The notes: generated by a model not told the origin, from the sequence alone. Counted from the stretch's first letter, positions 1-27,818 are shown. The stretch: DNA of 64,000 nucleotides from Tubiluchus corallicola (GCA_030141605.1 JAQGDQ010000615.1:62001-126000), one strand, 5' to 3'. A program made the numbers and translations.

Positions 1-778
1 AACTGCTTGTACATGTACTAAGACGCGTTTCCAACTATTGCTCACTTTCCAAACAATAATAATTTTGGTCCCCAATCTCCGAATCCGAATCTCTTAAAAA
101 GTGGTAGCAAAGATAAGAAGAACGATTTATCTTCGTTAATTCGTTTTTCTTTTACCTCTTTTGTGTGTTTAATGGCGCATACAGCACTGTTTTCTTCTTA
201 CATTTAACTATTGCGCTTAAGAAAAAGTTGCGCAATTAAAAATTGCATGTCTGCGCATTCTCATTGAAAAACAGTGCATTACAAAGCAGTTGCGCATCTA
301 AAAGTTTGACCAAATATTGCAAGTTTTAGTTGCATATGTCTGCGCACTCTCATAGAGTTCGGCTCTTTACAGATATTGCAACTCAAAATTGGGACTAACT
401 CTATCCATAAGTTAGCAGTGATTGTAACTGTAACGTTTAATGTGTTAGTCAAATATTATGGGTCAAGTGTCAGAGAGGAGGGTATGCTCTGAAACTCTGA
501 GCATAATTTGGTCTCGTTTTAGTTTTTTGTCGACTCAGTGGGCCTACATAGGTCAGTGAATTTGCTTGGGCCTGAAACTAAAGTTCAGAGAGCAATGCAC
601 GACAATTCCACGTAGTACCGTGCATAAAATTAATAATATTATCTACCTGGTGTGGTAAAATACAGGAGAATTATTGTGAGAAGCTTTAATAATTGGTTTA
701 ATCTAGTTGTTTGTTATTAAACATCATCGTAGATCGTGCATGTTTCACAAGTTTGATTAATTTAATATTTGTTCGCAG

Positions 779-3416
<2,638 letters not shown>

Positions 3417-3856
3417 TTGGTTAATGTTTATGCTTGTTATTGTGTATTTTAGTAACTTGTTAAGTTATATATAGTTTTAATGCATCAAAGACTGTCCAGT
3501 TTAATGATAAGTGATAGTGTAAATGGACAGTTGATATAAATATTAGCCTCAAGACCGGAAAAACGAGAATGTAAAAATGACTGGGCTTAGCCTTGAACCC
3601 CAGGATTTTGAAAGTTGGGATACTCATATCTTGCTTGCTTATCCAGGTTTAGTAATGCAAAGTTTCTCTTGTTAATCTGCATTTTCATTTATGTTTTTTA
3701 TTGGATTTTAATATTTGTAATTCATTAACTATAACCGACTCATCATTAGCTGACGATCCATCATTGTCTGAAGCATCAACGCAATTAGTTTTGCTGTCAG
3801 AAATGAAGTGAAACGCATTGAAACCAAACCAGAGATGTCGAAGCTTTTACCACTTA
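3417..3856. other. 3' UTR and intergenic DNA downstream of the sulfotransferase
   Basis: No coding signal is seen. The stretch presumably includes the 3' UTR. No clear AATAAA is present before the minisatellite; the nearest are at about 4440-4480. A tRNA-like B-box (reverse complement GGGTTCAAGGC) near 3590 is not backed by an A-box or a clover-leaf. Confidence 0.5.
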
Positions 3857-4366
3857 GCTGGCCCTGTGGGTCAACTGACATAGCTCGTGTCATGGCCCTG
3901 TAGGTCAACTGACATTGCTCGTGTCATGGCCCTGTAGGTCAACTGACATTGCTCGTGTCATGGCCCTGTAGGTCAACTGACATAGCTCGTGTCATGGCCC
4001 TGTAGGTCAACTGACTTTGCTCGTGTCATGGCCCTGTAGGTCAACTGACATAGCTCGTGTCATGGCCCTGTAGGTCAACTGACATAGCTCGTGTCATGGC
4101 CCTGTAGGTCAACTGACATAGCTCGTGTCATGGCCCTGTAGGTCAACTGACATAGCTCGTGTCATGGCCCTGTGGGTCAACTGACATAGCTCGTGTCATG
4201 GCCCTGTGGGTCAACTGACATAGCTCATGTCATGGCCCTGTGGGTCAACTGACATAGCTCGTGTCATGGCCCTGTAGGTCAACTGACATAGCTCGTGTCA
4301 TGGCCCTGTAGGTCAACTGACATAGCTCGTGTCATGGCCCTGTAGGTCAACTGACATAGCTCATGT
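3857..4366. repeat. 34-bp minisatellite, about 15 copies
   Basis: A unit beginning TGGCCCTGTAGGTCAACTGA, with a CATAGCTCGTGTCA second half, repeats every 34 bases. Copies differ mainly at one site (CTGTAGG versus CTGTGGG) and at CATAGC versus CATTGC. The variants are clustered rather than alternating, which suggests block duplication. It lies about 440 bp after the sulfotransferase stop. Confidence 0.92.
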
Positions 4367-6100
4367 TAGAGGGAAAAAGCGACATATCTGTCTGCTTTTA
4401 ATTGGTGTAGCAAGTAAATTTACTGTGATTCGATGATCATAATAAATGTAAAGTGGATGAGGATTTTAAAAATAAACACTTTGTTTACTGCTGTAACTAC
4501 CCTGGTTTAGGCCCCACTTATAGAGTTATTTATGTACGAACCATGTATTTACACTGTTGTTTTATTGAGTAGTTTTAAAACGTATACTTAGAGGCCTATA
4601 AGATATTTTTAAAATGATCATTTGACCTTTATAAGTACAGTTTATATTATCATAACAATCGGCTATTACAAATTAAATCGTTAGTCTATAGCTGATATAG
4701 GCATGTTTAAGAAGAATAAAAAGTTTTTTAGTTTCTTACGTATTGGGAGTTTTTGTGTTTAGTTAACTTGAATAAAATGTGGTACCAATTTTTTATTATT
4801 GCCCCATAATAATCCGAATTAAAGGTTTTGTTTTTCCTTAATGATTGCATTGATTAGTGACAGTAAATTTTACTATTCCGCAAGAAACTAATGGCTTATA
4901 GAACTTAACGCTCAAAAAATAGTTCAAACCCTAGTTGTAAAATCGCCTTATTCAGATTGGCAACGATACTTCCCCCGGAATCCACAAACATGGATTCGTA
5001 CATTCAACCGCCATTACGAACGCAGTACTTAAGCGAATTTAGTCGTGTAATACACGGTTAGAACGCCCGTGAAATTCTCTATCTAACCGTATATAGTTTG
5101 TTAATAGGTAACTTAACGCTCAAAAAATATATGGCTAAAAAAAGTCTACAACTTGATATCGGCAGACAGAACAAAACTGAAATGAACAAGAAACATTTTA
5201 GCTAAAGGCGTATTCACATGTTTACGGAGCATGCCGTCGTTCTATATTATAGCTGCAATTGTAATTATCGTCTGGTTTTCACCACGTATATTTTCAGTTT
5301 TGTTCCGATACACCATGACTTCAGAGCTAAGAGGTTTGTAAGTATTGTAATTAAATTCAACACAGAAAGGCAACGCGGAAAATTGCAAAGCTTTTTTACT
5401 CAATTATAGGCTTGTATAAAAACTGTTAGCATTGCTGCAGGGCATTCTAGTCAGATGACTCTGCAGACTGCTCACTACACGCACACTCAAACACTATCTA
5501 CATAACTAACTGTTATATAAGAACGCGGATATAATGCTTTGATGGTGTTAAACTTTAATTAACTTCTAAGCTAAAGTAAGCTTTTTTTCTAAAACACTTT
5601 TGTACACTACAAAGCTACAATTAACCAGTTAATGGCAGGACCTACCTAAGGAAGGACCGTAATTTAGCTCACTAATTATAAAAGATAATCTTCTCAGATG
5701 CGACACAGTGGCATCTATACATTTGAATGTTCACACATCTTTCCTGCGATAAACGCACACAGTCAGCATAACTATCAGAAGCAAATCTTTCAGCCGTCAC
5801 CCATCCATATAGTGGCTGAGCCCAACTTTGTTTAACTTAATTCAACGATTTTCCTGCAGGTTCGCTGGATTTCCTAGTTTATTTTTTGTTAAAATATATA
5901 TGCTATACAAAAATATTTGTAGAACAATGATAGAAATAGTGAAAGCTCTACAAACTTTAACCTATTAAATATTAACAATAATAGTAATTTATTGTTGTAA
6001 GCTTCCATTGAATACTTACCCATTGGAGTTACAATGCTATGCAGAATGTTGAGAAACTAAAAAATTTTCGCTCGTAAAATTTAAATTGTTACCATCCGTT
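4367..6100. other. Intergenic DNA with one possible orphan exon
   Basis: AT-rich sequence without a recognisable gene. The only coding-like signal is the short reading frame at 5231-5337, listed separately. Confidence 0.5.
5231..5337 (+). other. Possible first exon encoding a membrane anchor (unassigned)
   Basis: An ATG at 5231 opens a 35-codon frame starting MPSFYIIAAIVIIVWFSPRI. It has a hydrophobic stretch of about 13 residues followed by basic residues, like a signal anchor. At 5338 there is a consensus donor GTAAGT, leaving phase 2. No matching acceptor exon was found downstream before the retrotransposon and the next gene, which has its own signal peptide. It may be a real first exon of an unplaced gene or chance. 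Confidence 0.2.
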
Positions 6101-6104
6101 TCAA

Positions 6105-9040
6105 TCATAATACCATTGAAAGGACGATTGCTATTATTAAAAATATTGGTAACTTGATAGTTAAAAAGAAAATTAAAATCAGGAATAAACGGAATTTTAA
6201 CTTGAATTCATTTCTGGAGGATTTGCAAAATAAGATCCACCCTGTTGACTTTTCCGAAGTGCCATCTAATTCTGTCTTCTGTACCTTTTTCCAAATATAT
6301 GAAGAAGTTCTTAATAAACATGCCCCACTTAAGACATTGTCAAGAACTGAAAAAGTAACTTTCTCCAAGCCATGGATAACTAAAGGTATTCTTGTGTCTA
6401 TAAAAACTAAAAGTAGATTATACAAGGACTGTAAGACTACAACTAGTATCTTAAAAATTAATCAATATAAACAATTTTCTTATAAACTTAATAATCTCAT
6501 AAATGTAGCCAAAAGAAATTATTATTGTACTTTACTACATGATAATAAAACTATTATTAGAAAGACTTGGGCAACATTGAATGATTTGATCAATGGACAA
6601 AACAAGCAGCGCATAACTCATAATAAATCATCATGAGATTACGGAACCCCCTGCTATCTGTGAATTCATGAATAATTATTTTGCATCTGTTGGTTCTGAT
6701 ATGGCAAAAAAGTACCACCTACTCCAATAACATTTGATTCTTTCCTTAGAATGCCTAATCAGAATTCCTTCTTTCTTACGTCAATTATCGAATACGAAGT
6801 TTCTTCTGCTATTGCTGCATTAAAAACCAATAAATCAGCAAGACCCGCAAACATCTCGAATCAGTTTTTTAAAATTTCACAGTCCATTATTACTCCATTA
6901 TTAACTATGCTGTTCAATAAATGTGTAGAAGAGGGTATCTATCCTGACGTGTTGAAAATTGCAAAAATAATCCCGATTTACAAATCTGATTCCCCCATTA
7001 ATCCCACTAATTATAGGCCAATATCTCTCTTATCTCCCATATCAAAGATTTTTGAAAAATTAATTTACTCTAGGCTAGCTAAATTTCTTTTAAAAGAACA
7101 AATTTTAACTAAATTCCAATTTGGATTCAGAAAATATCATTCTACATCTTTAGTTGTGTCAGAAATAATTGAAAACTTTTTAGCCAATACTGATAAGGGA
7201 AAAACCACTTGTGCTATATTTTTAGATTTATCGAAAGCATTCGACACGGTACAACATGACATATTGTTATATAAGTTATCCCTCATTGGGCGTCCTCTTG
7301 CACTTTTCACGTCTTACCTTACTAATAGGAAACAGTTTACGTCTATTGACTCATCAGAGTTTAAACTTGCTAATATAACCTGTGGTGTCCAACAGGGTTC
7401 TACATTGGGTCCATTGTTATTTTTTTTATATATAAATGATCTGCCATCTTGTTCGCAATTTAATACCAGATTGTTAGCAGACGATACAAACCTATTTTTA
7501 TCACACCAAAATGTCAAAACAATAGAACATTCAGTAAATGTGGAACTGGACAATATTAATAAATGGATGCAAGCAAATAAGCTATCGATAAATTATAAAA
7601 AAACAAAATATATGTTAATTGGAAACAAGCAACATAACAATAGTTTAAACATAAACATGGGAGGTTGTAATTTTCAATCTACCCAAAAATCAAATATCTC
7701 GGTATATTTATAGATAGTAGAATTACTTGGAAAACACATGTACAGCATATAGTCAACAAAATAAGTAAATTAAGTGGTGTATTAGCTAGAATACGACACT
7801 ACATAAATGTAAATGCTCTTATGTTCAAGAGCTGTAATTACGGCTCTTATATTCTTCTCTTGTCACGCCATATCTGAGTTATGGCATTCTCTCCTGGGGT
7901 AGTGCTTCAGTATCGGTCTTAAAATCATTGGTTTCTAAACAAAACAAGATTATCAAACTTATAATATTTACCAGTAAAAAGAGGACATGGCACCTTTGTA
8001 TTTGCAATTAAATCTACTAAAAGTACATGATCTGTATAAATTAGAATTGCTCAAGTTTGTTTATATATATATTCAAAAATAATTCACTCCCGGATCTCTT
8101 CAGCAATTATTATACTTCAGCATGTCACATGCATCACCACTCTACTAGGTTTGCTACCACCCAATCTTATTTTATTGAAAGATTTAATTCATCTAAAGGC
8201 CAAAATTCTTTAAAACACCAAGGATCTTTCCTGTGGAATTCATTATCGGATCAATTAAAGTCAAGTAACTACAAAAAGTTAATTCTAAACTATAAAAAAC
8301 AACTTATTGCAGGATACAAATGAATGAGAATTTTACTTATGTACTTGTAATACTATACATATTTTTTTCATTGTTACGACGCTTTAAGTTTTTGTTTAAG
8401 TTTTTGCTACATTTTGATTTCATTTTGTCTGATTTACAGTTGATTTAGTTTTTCGATGGTTTAATTTATTATATTTTCTTTCTCGACAGCTTCAGTCATT
8501 GATGTTATTATTACAACATTTCAGTTTTGCTTTTTCTTATTTGCTTCTGTTTTTTTGTTTTGTTTTGTATGATTTATATTTACCTTATTTTTCCTTGGTT
8601 TAATTTATTATATTCTTTTTCTCGACATCTTTGGTTGATCATTCTACAGTTTTTTGTTTTTTCGTCGGATTTTGAAGTTAATGCTCAAATTATGCATTTT
8701 CTGTTATGTTGAAATTTTAAGTTATTTTTTTATTTTGTTTGCTTCACATGATTCACAGTATTTTAGAATTGTAAATTTTTGGTTATTTAAATTATAATGT
8801 TCTACAGTATTGCGTTTCCCATCAGTTAATTGCCAATTACACACGTCAACCGAATACAAATTTAAATTGAGATCGGTGCCAAAATTAATTTTATTTAATC
8901 CTAGCTATTTAAGGGTGGGTGACTAGATAACTTACGAGTTCTTCGCTGCCCTTCTCCTTTGTTACGTAATATTGCATGTATTCCCGATACTGTATTTTGA
9001 TCATTCTTGCGGAGTTAATAAATAAATTGAATTGAATTGT
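6105..9040 (+). mobile_element. Decayed non-LTR retrotransposon (CR1/L2/Jockey-like LINE), 5'-truncated
   Basis: The reverse transcriptase is readable in pieces. 6154-6634 covers the linker between endonuclease and RT (KPWITKGILVSIKTKSRLYK). 6635 to about 6710 continues in another frame. 6751-7713 holds RT motifs: FLDLSKAFDTVQHDILL, GVQQGSTLGPLLFFLYINDLP and LLADDTNLF, the last a variant of the catalytic YADD box. Past 7690 the frame shifts again (PKIKYLGIFIDSRITW). The C-terminal block at 8057-8323 ends with SFLWNSLSDQL. At least three frameshifts or stops make it a pseudo-element. The apurinic endonuclease is missing apart from its tail. The 3' UTR is T-rich and the end carries a short ATTGA repeat near 9020-9040, as in several LINE clades. 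The exact clade is not certain. Confidence 0.88.
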
Positions 9041-9940
9041 AGATAATTGTTCACATAGCTGATGCTGATAAGTAACGAATTTTTCCATAGATCATCTGAT
9101 CTAGTTTTATAAAATAGATCGATCATTAGTTTGTTTATGGTTTATGATGCTAAACCATTTATAGTGTCGTAGGAATAACTGTGAGGAAGCAGGTTGGTTT
9201 TCCAAGCAGGGAAGTTGATGGTTCAATTTCATGGTCGAGTAACAACAAAGATTTGAAAAATCGTACCGCTGGTACTTCGTCCAAACACACGTGGCTTAAT
9301 CAGAGTAACATGCAGTCAGATAATAATAATCACGTCATGTAGATTGAGATTGTTAATCCCAGCGAAAAGCTTTGAAGCTTACGTTAATTACTGATATCTA
9401 CACCGACTTTAAAAAAAGATTATTTCTTCTTATCAACAACAACACGGCGTTTCATTTAGCCTTTTTTTCGGTTCAATTCTTTGACTCAAGCAACGTCATT
9501 ACTTGTTAAAATTTCCTCGTTTAATCTTTCTTTTGTTTACTAGACGGTGCAAGATTTACATTTAAAAAATAGTGCGTTTTACATATTTTGAAAAACGACG
9601 TAAACAAAATAGCAAAATGGAATTTTACAGACGCTTTTACGCGTAGTTCTAAACTTTTTTTATGTTCAACAATAAATCACCTGCTGACAAAAGACGACAC
9701 GTAGGATGACACTCGTTTTGCATCAGAGAAGGAACCAGAATCTAATTACCAGCGGAACAAGGTCACTAGAGCTAGAGCAAGGTACATGTAAAGTGTTTTT
9801 AATGATATGCAGTCAGTACCTCAAAAGCTGCCGTCCAGAAAGGTGAACTAACGCTGTGCAATTTGCCTGAAACTATAGCTTCTGATAACCACGAATCAGC
9901 AGGTTGCTCGAAGCATAAACTCACATTACACACTAGTCTG
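9041..9940. other. Upstream region of the GYG-pentraxin gene
   Basis: No gene is seen. It should contain the promoter and 5' UTR of the gene starting at 9948, but I cannot place a TATA box or start site with confidence. A tRNA-like B-box (GGTTCAATTTC) near 9222 is isolated. Confidence 0.4.
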
Positions 9941-9947
9941 GTACAAC

Positions 9948-21826
<11,879 letters not shown>

Positions 21827-24600
21827 GAACTAAGCAATCAACAGAAAAATGGCGAGAACAGTTTCTGAGGGATTCCACAGATGATTTTAAAACATTCAAA
21901 CTTTGTATTGGTGCTATGTGAATCAGAAATCGTTTTTAAAAATGCAGCTGGCGACTTTGATAATTGAATCCGAGTGAACTAAAAGAAGCCAGCTGAAGCA
22001 TGTTCAACCGACTTCTCTTAACAATTATTATTTTTTCCCGCAAAGACACAAACCGGTTAGTTATATCACGTATGATGTTACTAGTGTAATTATTCTGTCT
22101 TAGGACAGGTTTACGCTTTTTGTCAGCGCTTAAGATTAAGTGAACAAGACAGTTTTTAACTTCAGATTGTAAAATAGTTGTCTGGCACAGAAAAGTTTAG
22201 ATTTTCACAGCAAATTACCGACAGGTACTTGATGTACTGCTAACAAAAGCAAGTCGAGCAATGCTTGTTGCAGTTTACTGGGGTGACGCAGCTGCTTGAC
22301 AACGATAACATAATAGTAAGCAGTTCATCCAGTAGATAGCAGCACGTGATGCATGGCACCGCATTAAATTTTCAAACAAACATTCACAGTGTATCATAGT
22401 ACAGTTACATTTAAAAGACTACATTGTTATTGTTGTAGTTATGTTTTGTACTTAAAATTATTCAAAAGTTGGCCTAAATACTCTGGTTATTAATTCGAGT
22501 TTTTGCAGTTTTAGCACAATTATTATTTTACAAAATTTATGAATTTACAAGGTCTAATCGTACCATACAAAAGCATTAACAAGATTATATCAAGGAATGA
22601 TGACTTAAACTTACTACCAGTTTTATAATCTTAACTGTAAGTGTAAACTAACAAAATTTTCGAGCAAGAGGTCTAGTCTCGTTACTTTCCTTGCTTGTTT
22701 TTTTCCCAATAATGAACTGGTGTGATGAAATTTTTTATGTGAAAACCTTTCTTACTGATTTGGGAATAATGTTTGCTAACGCCATGCTAACATCATGGGG
22801 AGAATCGCATTCTGACATTCACAGCTGGTGTAATAATTTATTATGATTTTAGTCTATGTAATCCCGAAACCACAGATGCACAGTTAACAACATTATTGAT
22901 GTACTTTGTTGAGGTAAACTGACGATTATTGTCGTTTCATAAAATATTATAGTGATCAGCAAACTAATCCCTTGATAATTAAATGAATCATTGTATTGTT
23001 CATGTGGATGGCCTCATGTTTAAACACTGTCAATGTATGATAATTATGTATTATTGCGTGTTATTTGTTTATTGTTTTTTTATATTTGACTACTATTCGG
23101 GAATATAGCGTAACATATTATAACAGTGAAATGAGTTTGAAAGTTACACCTTGTAAATAGTATTATAAAATGGCCTCAATTTTTGTATATGTTACTTACA
23201 CGGTTTCACGTGACACCTGCTATTTATGAAATATAACAGGCAGTAGTAGTAACAGTAGTAATGATTTTGTCTTAAACTAGAATACAGTAAAATAATAATT
23301 TTCTTGGTAATTGTTAAAGTTACATTTCTTAAAGACAAATGCATCCCGCAAGGTGTTTGCATTCTAGGTTGTTTGATTGTCGTGTGATTGATGTAATAAT
23401 AATTAATCTGATAATCTGTCCTACACTATTTTTGAGTGAGCTATAAAAGCTTTATATTATTAGGAAAGCTGGTAGAACTTGTACTAATTTTGATTTTTAA
23501 TGGCCTCAGTCGATAATGTCTTATTTTAAAGCTGTTTATTTATTGTTTAGTCTTTTACTGTCTATGTATCTATTTTAGTGTTCAATATAAGTCAGTCTAG
23601 TGTTAATATCACAAAATATGTGCCTCGATAAAATAAATTATTTATACTGTACTGCTTTTGAAGGTGTTTTTTGTATGCTGTACATGTACTGAAAAGCCAG
23701 GTTGACATATTTGGAACTACAGCACATTTGGAGGAAAATTGAAACAGAGAAAGACAGACAGATTTGTAGGACGTAGGTATTTTTAAACATCAATTTTATT
23801 GCAGTTTGCCAATTTACACAGCAGCATACCAGACAGACTAACAAAATTCTATTAGTAAAATTCCATACAATGTGAATAGATGGCACATTATTATTGGTAT
23901 ACATGCAACCAGGAAAATATTTATAGCACCATGCAACTTGTTAGCTGGAATATAACATGTGATGGTTTGATAACAACAAACTTTTAATGTTCGATGTTCG
24001 TGGCAGAATTGGAGCCTATTTCTATATCGAATTCAATTGTGCTATTTTAATGAAATACAATGAACTGAGAGATTTGTCCCACCTGCGTTCGGATGCCTAT
24101 AATAATCATCTTCACGAAAATTTAGTGAAAAATATAGCTGGAGTGAAGGCAGTACTCCCAAGACAGGTAAACACAGCAGTAATCCAGTAAAAAATTAAAC
24201 ACTACTATACCCTCTGTTATTTTTAAAGTTTACCTACCCAATGTCTGCAATAGATGCAATGGGCATATGATAATGATGAAGGCACGCAAAGCTGTACAGG
24301 GCAGTTCTCCTGGTGGCAAAGATATTTGTTGCTGTTTATTGTTTAACTATCAAAATCAAATACAAGCCAATAACCACTCAACTAGTCATCTCTCCCCACA
24401 AAACAGTGCTAAATTAAATACAACATAAGCATATGTCAGTTAATTGTTCATGCAATTAGTACAATAGTATTAATATTAAAAACTATTTTATTAAACGATG
24501 ATTGATTTTTTTAATTCAAAATCTACATAATTTCCCAGATGCTTCAACCATCAAAAATTATGGCGAATTGTAAATAAATTCATAATTGTGGTTAAGTACC
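21827..24600. other. 3' UTR and intergenic DNA after the GYG-pentraxin gene
   Basis: AT-rich with no recognised gene. An AATAAA lies near 23633, but whether it ends this transcript is unknown. A 67-codon frame at 23987-24190 is listed separately. Near 24238-24275 is a short hairpin-like repeat ending in ATGATAATGATG, related to the one at 14888-14950. Confidence 0.5.
24048..24166 (+). other. Possible exon (unassigned)
   Basis: The frame starting MKYNELRDLSHLRSDAYNNH reads like ordinary charged helical protein, unlike the low-complexity frames nearby. It ends at GACAG followed by a GTAAAC donor-like site. No partner exon was found on either side and I do not recognise the family. It may be chance. 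Confidence 0.2.
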
Positions 24601-24612
24601 TTAAATAGGGCC

Positions 24613-25370
24613 TCTTAAAACTGAATGATATCTACAAACTCGAGCTTGCAAAATTAGTATACAAATTTAAGAATAACTTACTATCAGAATTGTTTCTAAA
24701 TTACTATACGCCAGCATCTGACATTCACAGTTACAACACTAGGTTCTACTAGCAGTTCTTTCTTCATCGAACGATTTAGTACATCTAAGGGTCAAAGGTC
24801 ATTAAAAAGTCAGGGATCAGTATTATGGAACTCCCTACCTGCACATATAACTCCTTTACCTCTGCATTCACTAAATAAACAGTACGCTAAGGCACTTCTT
24901 GAATCTTACGTGTAAATCTATTTTTTGTCTATTAGATGTACATTCTTGTGGTAATTTTTGCTGAAAAGCAATTTTTTTATAAAGTGCAAACTCACTTTCT
25001 ATAATGAACATGCTTCTTATATTACAGCCAACACTGTCAGCAAAATGGACATAATGATTTCACTCAGAAACAATTTGTGAGGTATTTTTAATGAGTTGCT
25101 TAGTAGTTCATACATTTGTCATGGTTTTTGATTTTTGTTTTTTTGCTGTTGTTGTATTTTTGTTTTTGCATTTCTGCACGTTTATGTATTTTTTAATATA
25201 GTTGTGTCTGCTATCATTAGCGTCTTTTTGTTTCTGTCTTTTGAGAAGGGTGGTTGACTCGATAACCTTTGGGTTTTTGTCACCCTTTCTCCCATGTTCG
25301 TTTGTAAATATGTGTATTTTATTGTCAAATCATTGTAATTTATGGAGGAAAATAAATTACTATATATTAC
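24613..25370 (+). mobile_element. 3' fragment of a LINE related to the one at 6.1-9.0 kb
   Basis: The frame from 24621 (LNDIYKLELAKLVYKFKNN) shifts once near 24745. It resumes as FSTSKGQRSLKSQGSVLWNS and stops at 24913-24915. The same block in the first element reads FNSSKGQNSLKHQGSFLWNS, so the two are of one family group but not recent copies. An unrelated-looking 3' UTR runs to about 25365, where AAATAAATTACTATATATTA may mark the end. Confidence 0.8.
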
Positions 25371-25534
25371 CTGATTAAATGTTTATTAATGACAAGTTTA
25401 TTTTAGATATTTTTGCAAGTGGCTGTTTAGCAAGCATGTTTCCTTTTCACATTTGTTCAAATCCAAAATGTCAATAGATCTTCCTGACGTGTCGTACGCC
25501 TTGGACCCACAGATAATTGTTGCGAAATACGCAG

Positions 25535-25894
25535 AAGGGTTGAGCATCGGATGTTCGGATCGAATTCGATTCGAACGCGTTTTTTAGTTCGAATTCGATG
25601 TGAACCTAAAATTATAGATTCGAATAATTCAGCCCTTCGGCCACATGTACTTTATCATTTAAATGTTTGAAACAACATTCAAATAGCTCAATTTTACTGC
25701 AATTTCTGTACAAAATTTTTAATAAACTAATAGTAGAACAAAATCAAGTACTATGATCTTTTTAAGACCTTTTTTTACTAGTGGTTCAAAAATCTTTCAA
25801 ATTCAATTCGAAATACTGAAAGTCGGTTCGATTCGAATTCGAAAGCCACATATTCGATTCGAATTCGCATTGTGGTAGAGGATGCTCACCCCTA
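25535..25894. mobile_element. hAT-like MITE with 8-bp target duplication (360 bp)
   Basis: The ends are AAGGGTTGAGCATC and, reverse complemented, TAGGGGTGAGCATC. The same 8 bases, ATACGCAG, flank the element at 25527-25534 and 25895-25902. Both arms are packed with TTCGAATTCGA words, so the whole element is close to a hairpin. End sequence and 8-bp duplication match the hAT superfamily. No coding capacity. Confidence 0.88.
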
Positions 25895-25902
25895 ATACGC
25901 AG

Positions 25903-27818
25903 TAATGTCAGAGCACTGGTATCAAATCTATGCTTAGACCCTTGGCATGGCTCGAAAACATCGAACAGAATTTTCGAAGATTTCTGGTATTGTTTGAGTG
26001 CAATGTTGCTAAAGCTGGCATAATAAGGAGTATAATTCGCTGGAGATAGTTAATTTTAAAACACGCTAAATGTCGCAGAGTGCCATGAATTTTCTACCTC
26101 TTAAGACAACGTCGACATTACTAACACACGTAGTTTTAACCTTTATTGTATTTCTTCGTGACCGAGCCTTACGTCACTATGTGGCACTGCACATTTTTAA
26201 GATGATCTACGAGTACGACTTCTACCTGATCTTTGCGCTTTATAGTTGAGTATCGGCCTTTCTGCTGCTTGTTACATTTTTTCAACGTATGCTTCGTTTA
26301 AGTTTATCACCATCCATGTTTTTGGCAATGAATATCAACTTGTAAAATTGTGTCTGCTTTCCATTGGGTTTTAGTTTGCCCGTAAGTATAAGCTTAGATT
26401 TAACACTGTATGTTGCCAAATGCATTAACAATTGTATGCCCACGTCTTTGAATGTTATTATATTAGTTTGTCTGTTGCAAATGACTTGATGTCAAGTTTT
26501 GTAACTAGCTTCACAAGAATTTGTTTTATGAATTGTTTATTATATCGTTTTGTTGTTACGTATCGTTTGTATTCTTGTATAATTTCTATTCTTTCTTATT
26601 TTCACTGTGTGTATGTTTGTATGTAGTGCATGCAGGGGCATATTAGCCAATAGGCTAACTAGGCTATAGCCTGGTGTACCAAAGTTTGATGGCGCTCAAT
26701 TTTAAAAAAGATTATTATTCTCGGAAAATGTGCACCCGTTCATATTCATGTTAAACAAGCATTGTATAACACACCACAGGCAGTTACTGAGACCAGTTGC
26801 TATATAAGTGGCATATAATCAACAAGTACAAGGTACTACACAACAATCAGTTGTCCAGCCTGCTTATATATATAAGTGCAGTTCATATACACGTGATTAT
26901 AATGACAATGTAGAAACTAGGTTAATAGTATTACTAATACACCACAAGTAATTGTTTAATCCATTCAGTACGTAACCAATCATAAATTCACAATACAGAT
27001 CTATCAGCTTAGGACGTCGTGAAGTCTTAATACTCCCGAGTATATGAATAAAATTAATATTTAATAGTATTAATAATAATGAAATGTAGGATTTTGAGTT
27101 ATAATTTCCAGTTCTAAGCATCAGATATGGCTTACGTAAGGAATGCTAAAGTCTAATCATGTGGAAATTTGAGGTATCTACAAACAGTTTTTTAACTCGT
27201 TGAGCCTACACAGCTGGAGAATATACAAACATTTACAAAGTGGCTACTTAGTTACTAGGTCTTTATTTACATACGTATCACAGATTGGTAAAAAATATGC
27301 TTGATTTTAAACAGACAGATACAGATAGAACCTGTTCTTAACATTCAAAACAACAGCTCTTCTGTGCTTGCTAACAAATTATGAGTGCCATCTAATGCGA
27401 GCACTGTAGTGTCTGCTTCTTTTGAAACACTAGTGGTATAGTTGTGTTGAAAAGAAAAATTCGTAATTTCCTTTATAATCACGGTGAAATTTTCTAGGAT
27501 ACACTTCCAGTCAAATTACGCAGTTCTAACAATGAGTGCTATAGATTAATTTTGGTCCATGTACAGAATGAATGTAATTCTTGTGGTAAGAATAAAAAGA
27601 AATTCAAATCAATCTAGATACACATGTGTATATGTTAAGTAAAAGCATTTAAAGGATAGTAAGATATTGAATCGATATTGATGGCACTGTGCCAATGCTG
27701 TTCAATTCATCTGTTGGGCAGCATGGCACTGACAGCATTTGTTTTAAAATGTGAAGATGGTTAAAGTTGTTCTGTAATAATCTGAAACATAATACTAATG
27801 TTTTTAATTGCTTTTCAG
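25903..27818. other. Intergenic DNA upstream of fukutin
   Basis: No gene is recognised. GGCATATTAGCCAATAGGCT near 26638 looks like the end of an old DNA transposon. The untranslated first exon(s) of fukutin must lie somewhere here or further left, because the coding exon starts at an acceptor (CTTTTCAG ending at 27818). Confidence 0.45.

Noticed and set aside
3857-4366. CRISPR-like array
   Set aside because: The units are contiguous with no unique spacers, and the genome is animal. The same holds for the other minisatellites.
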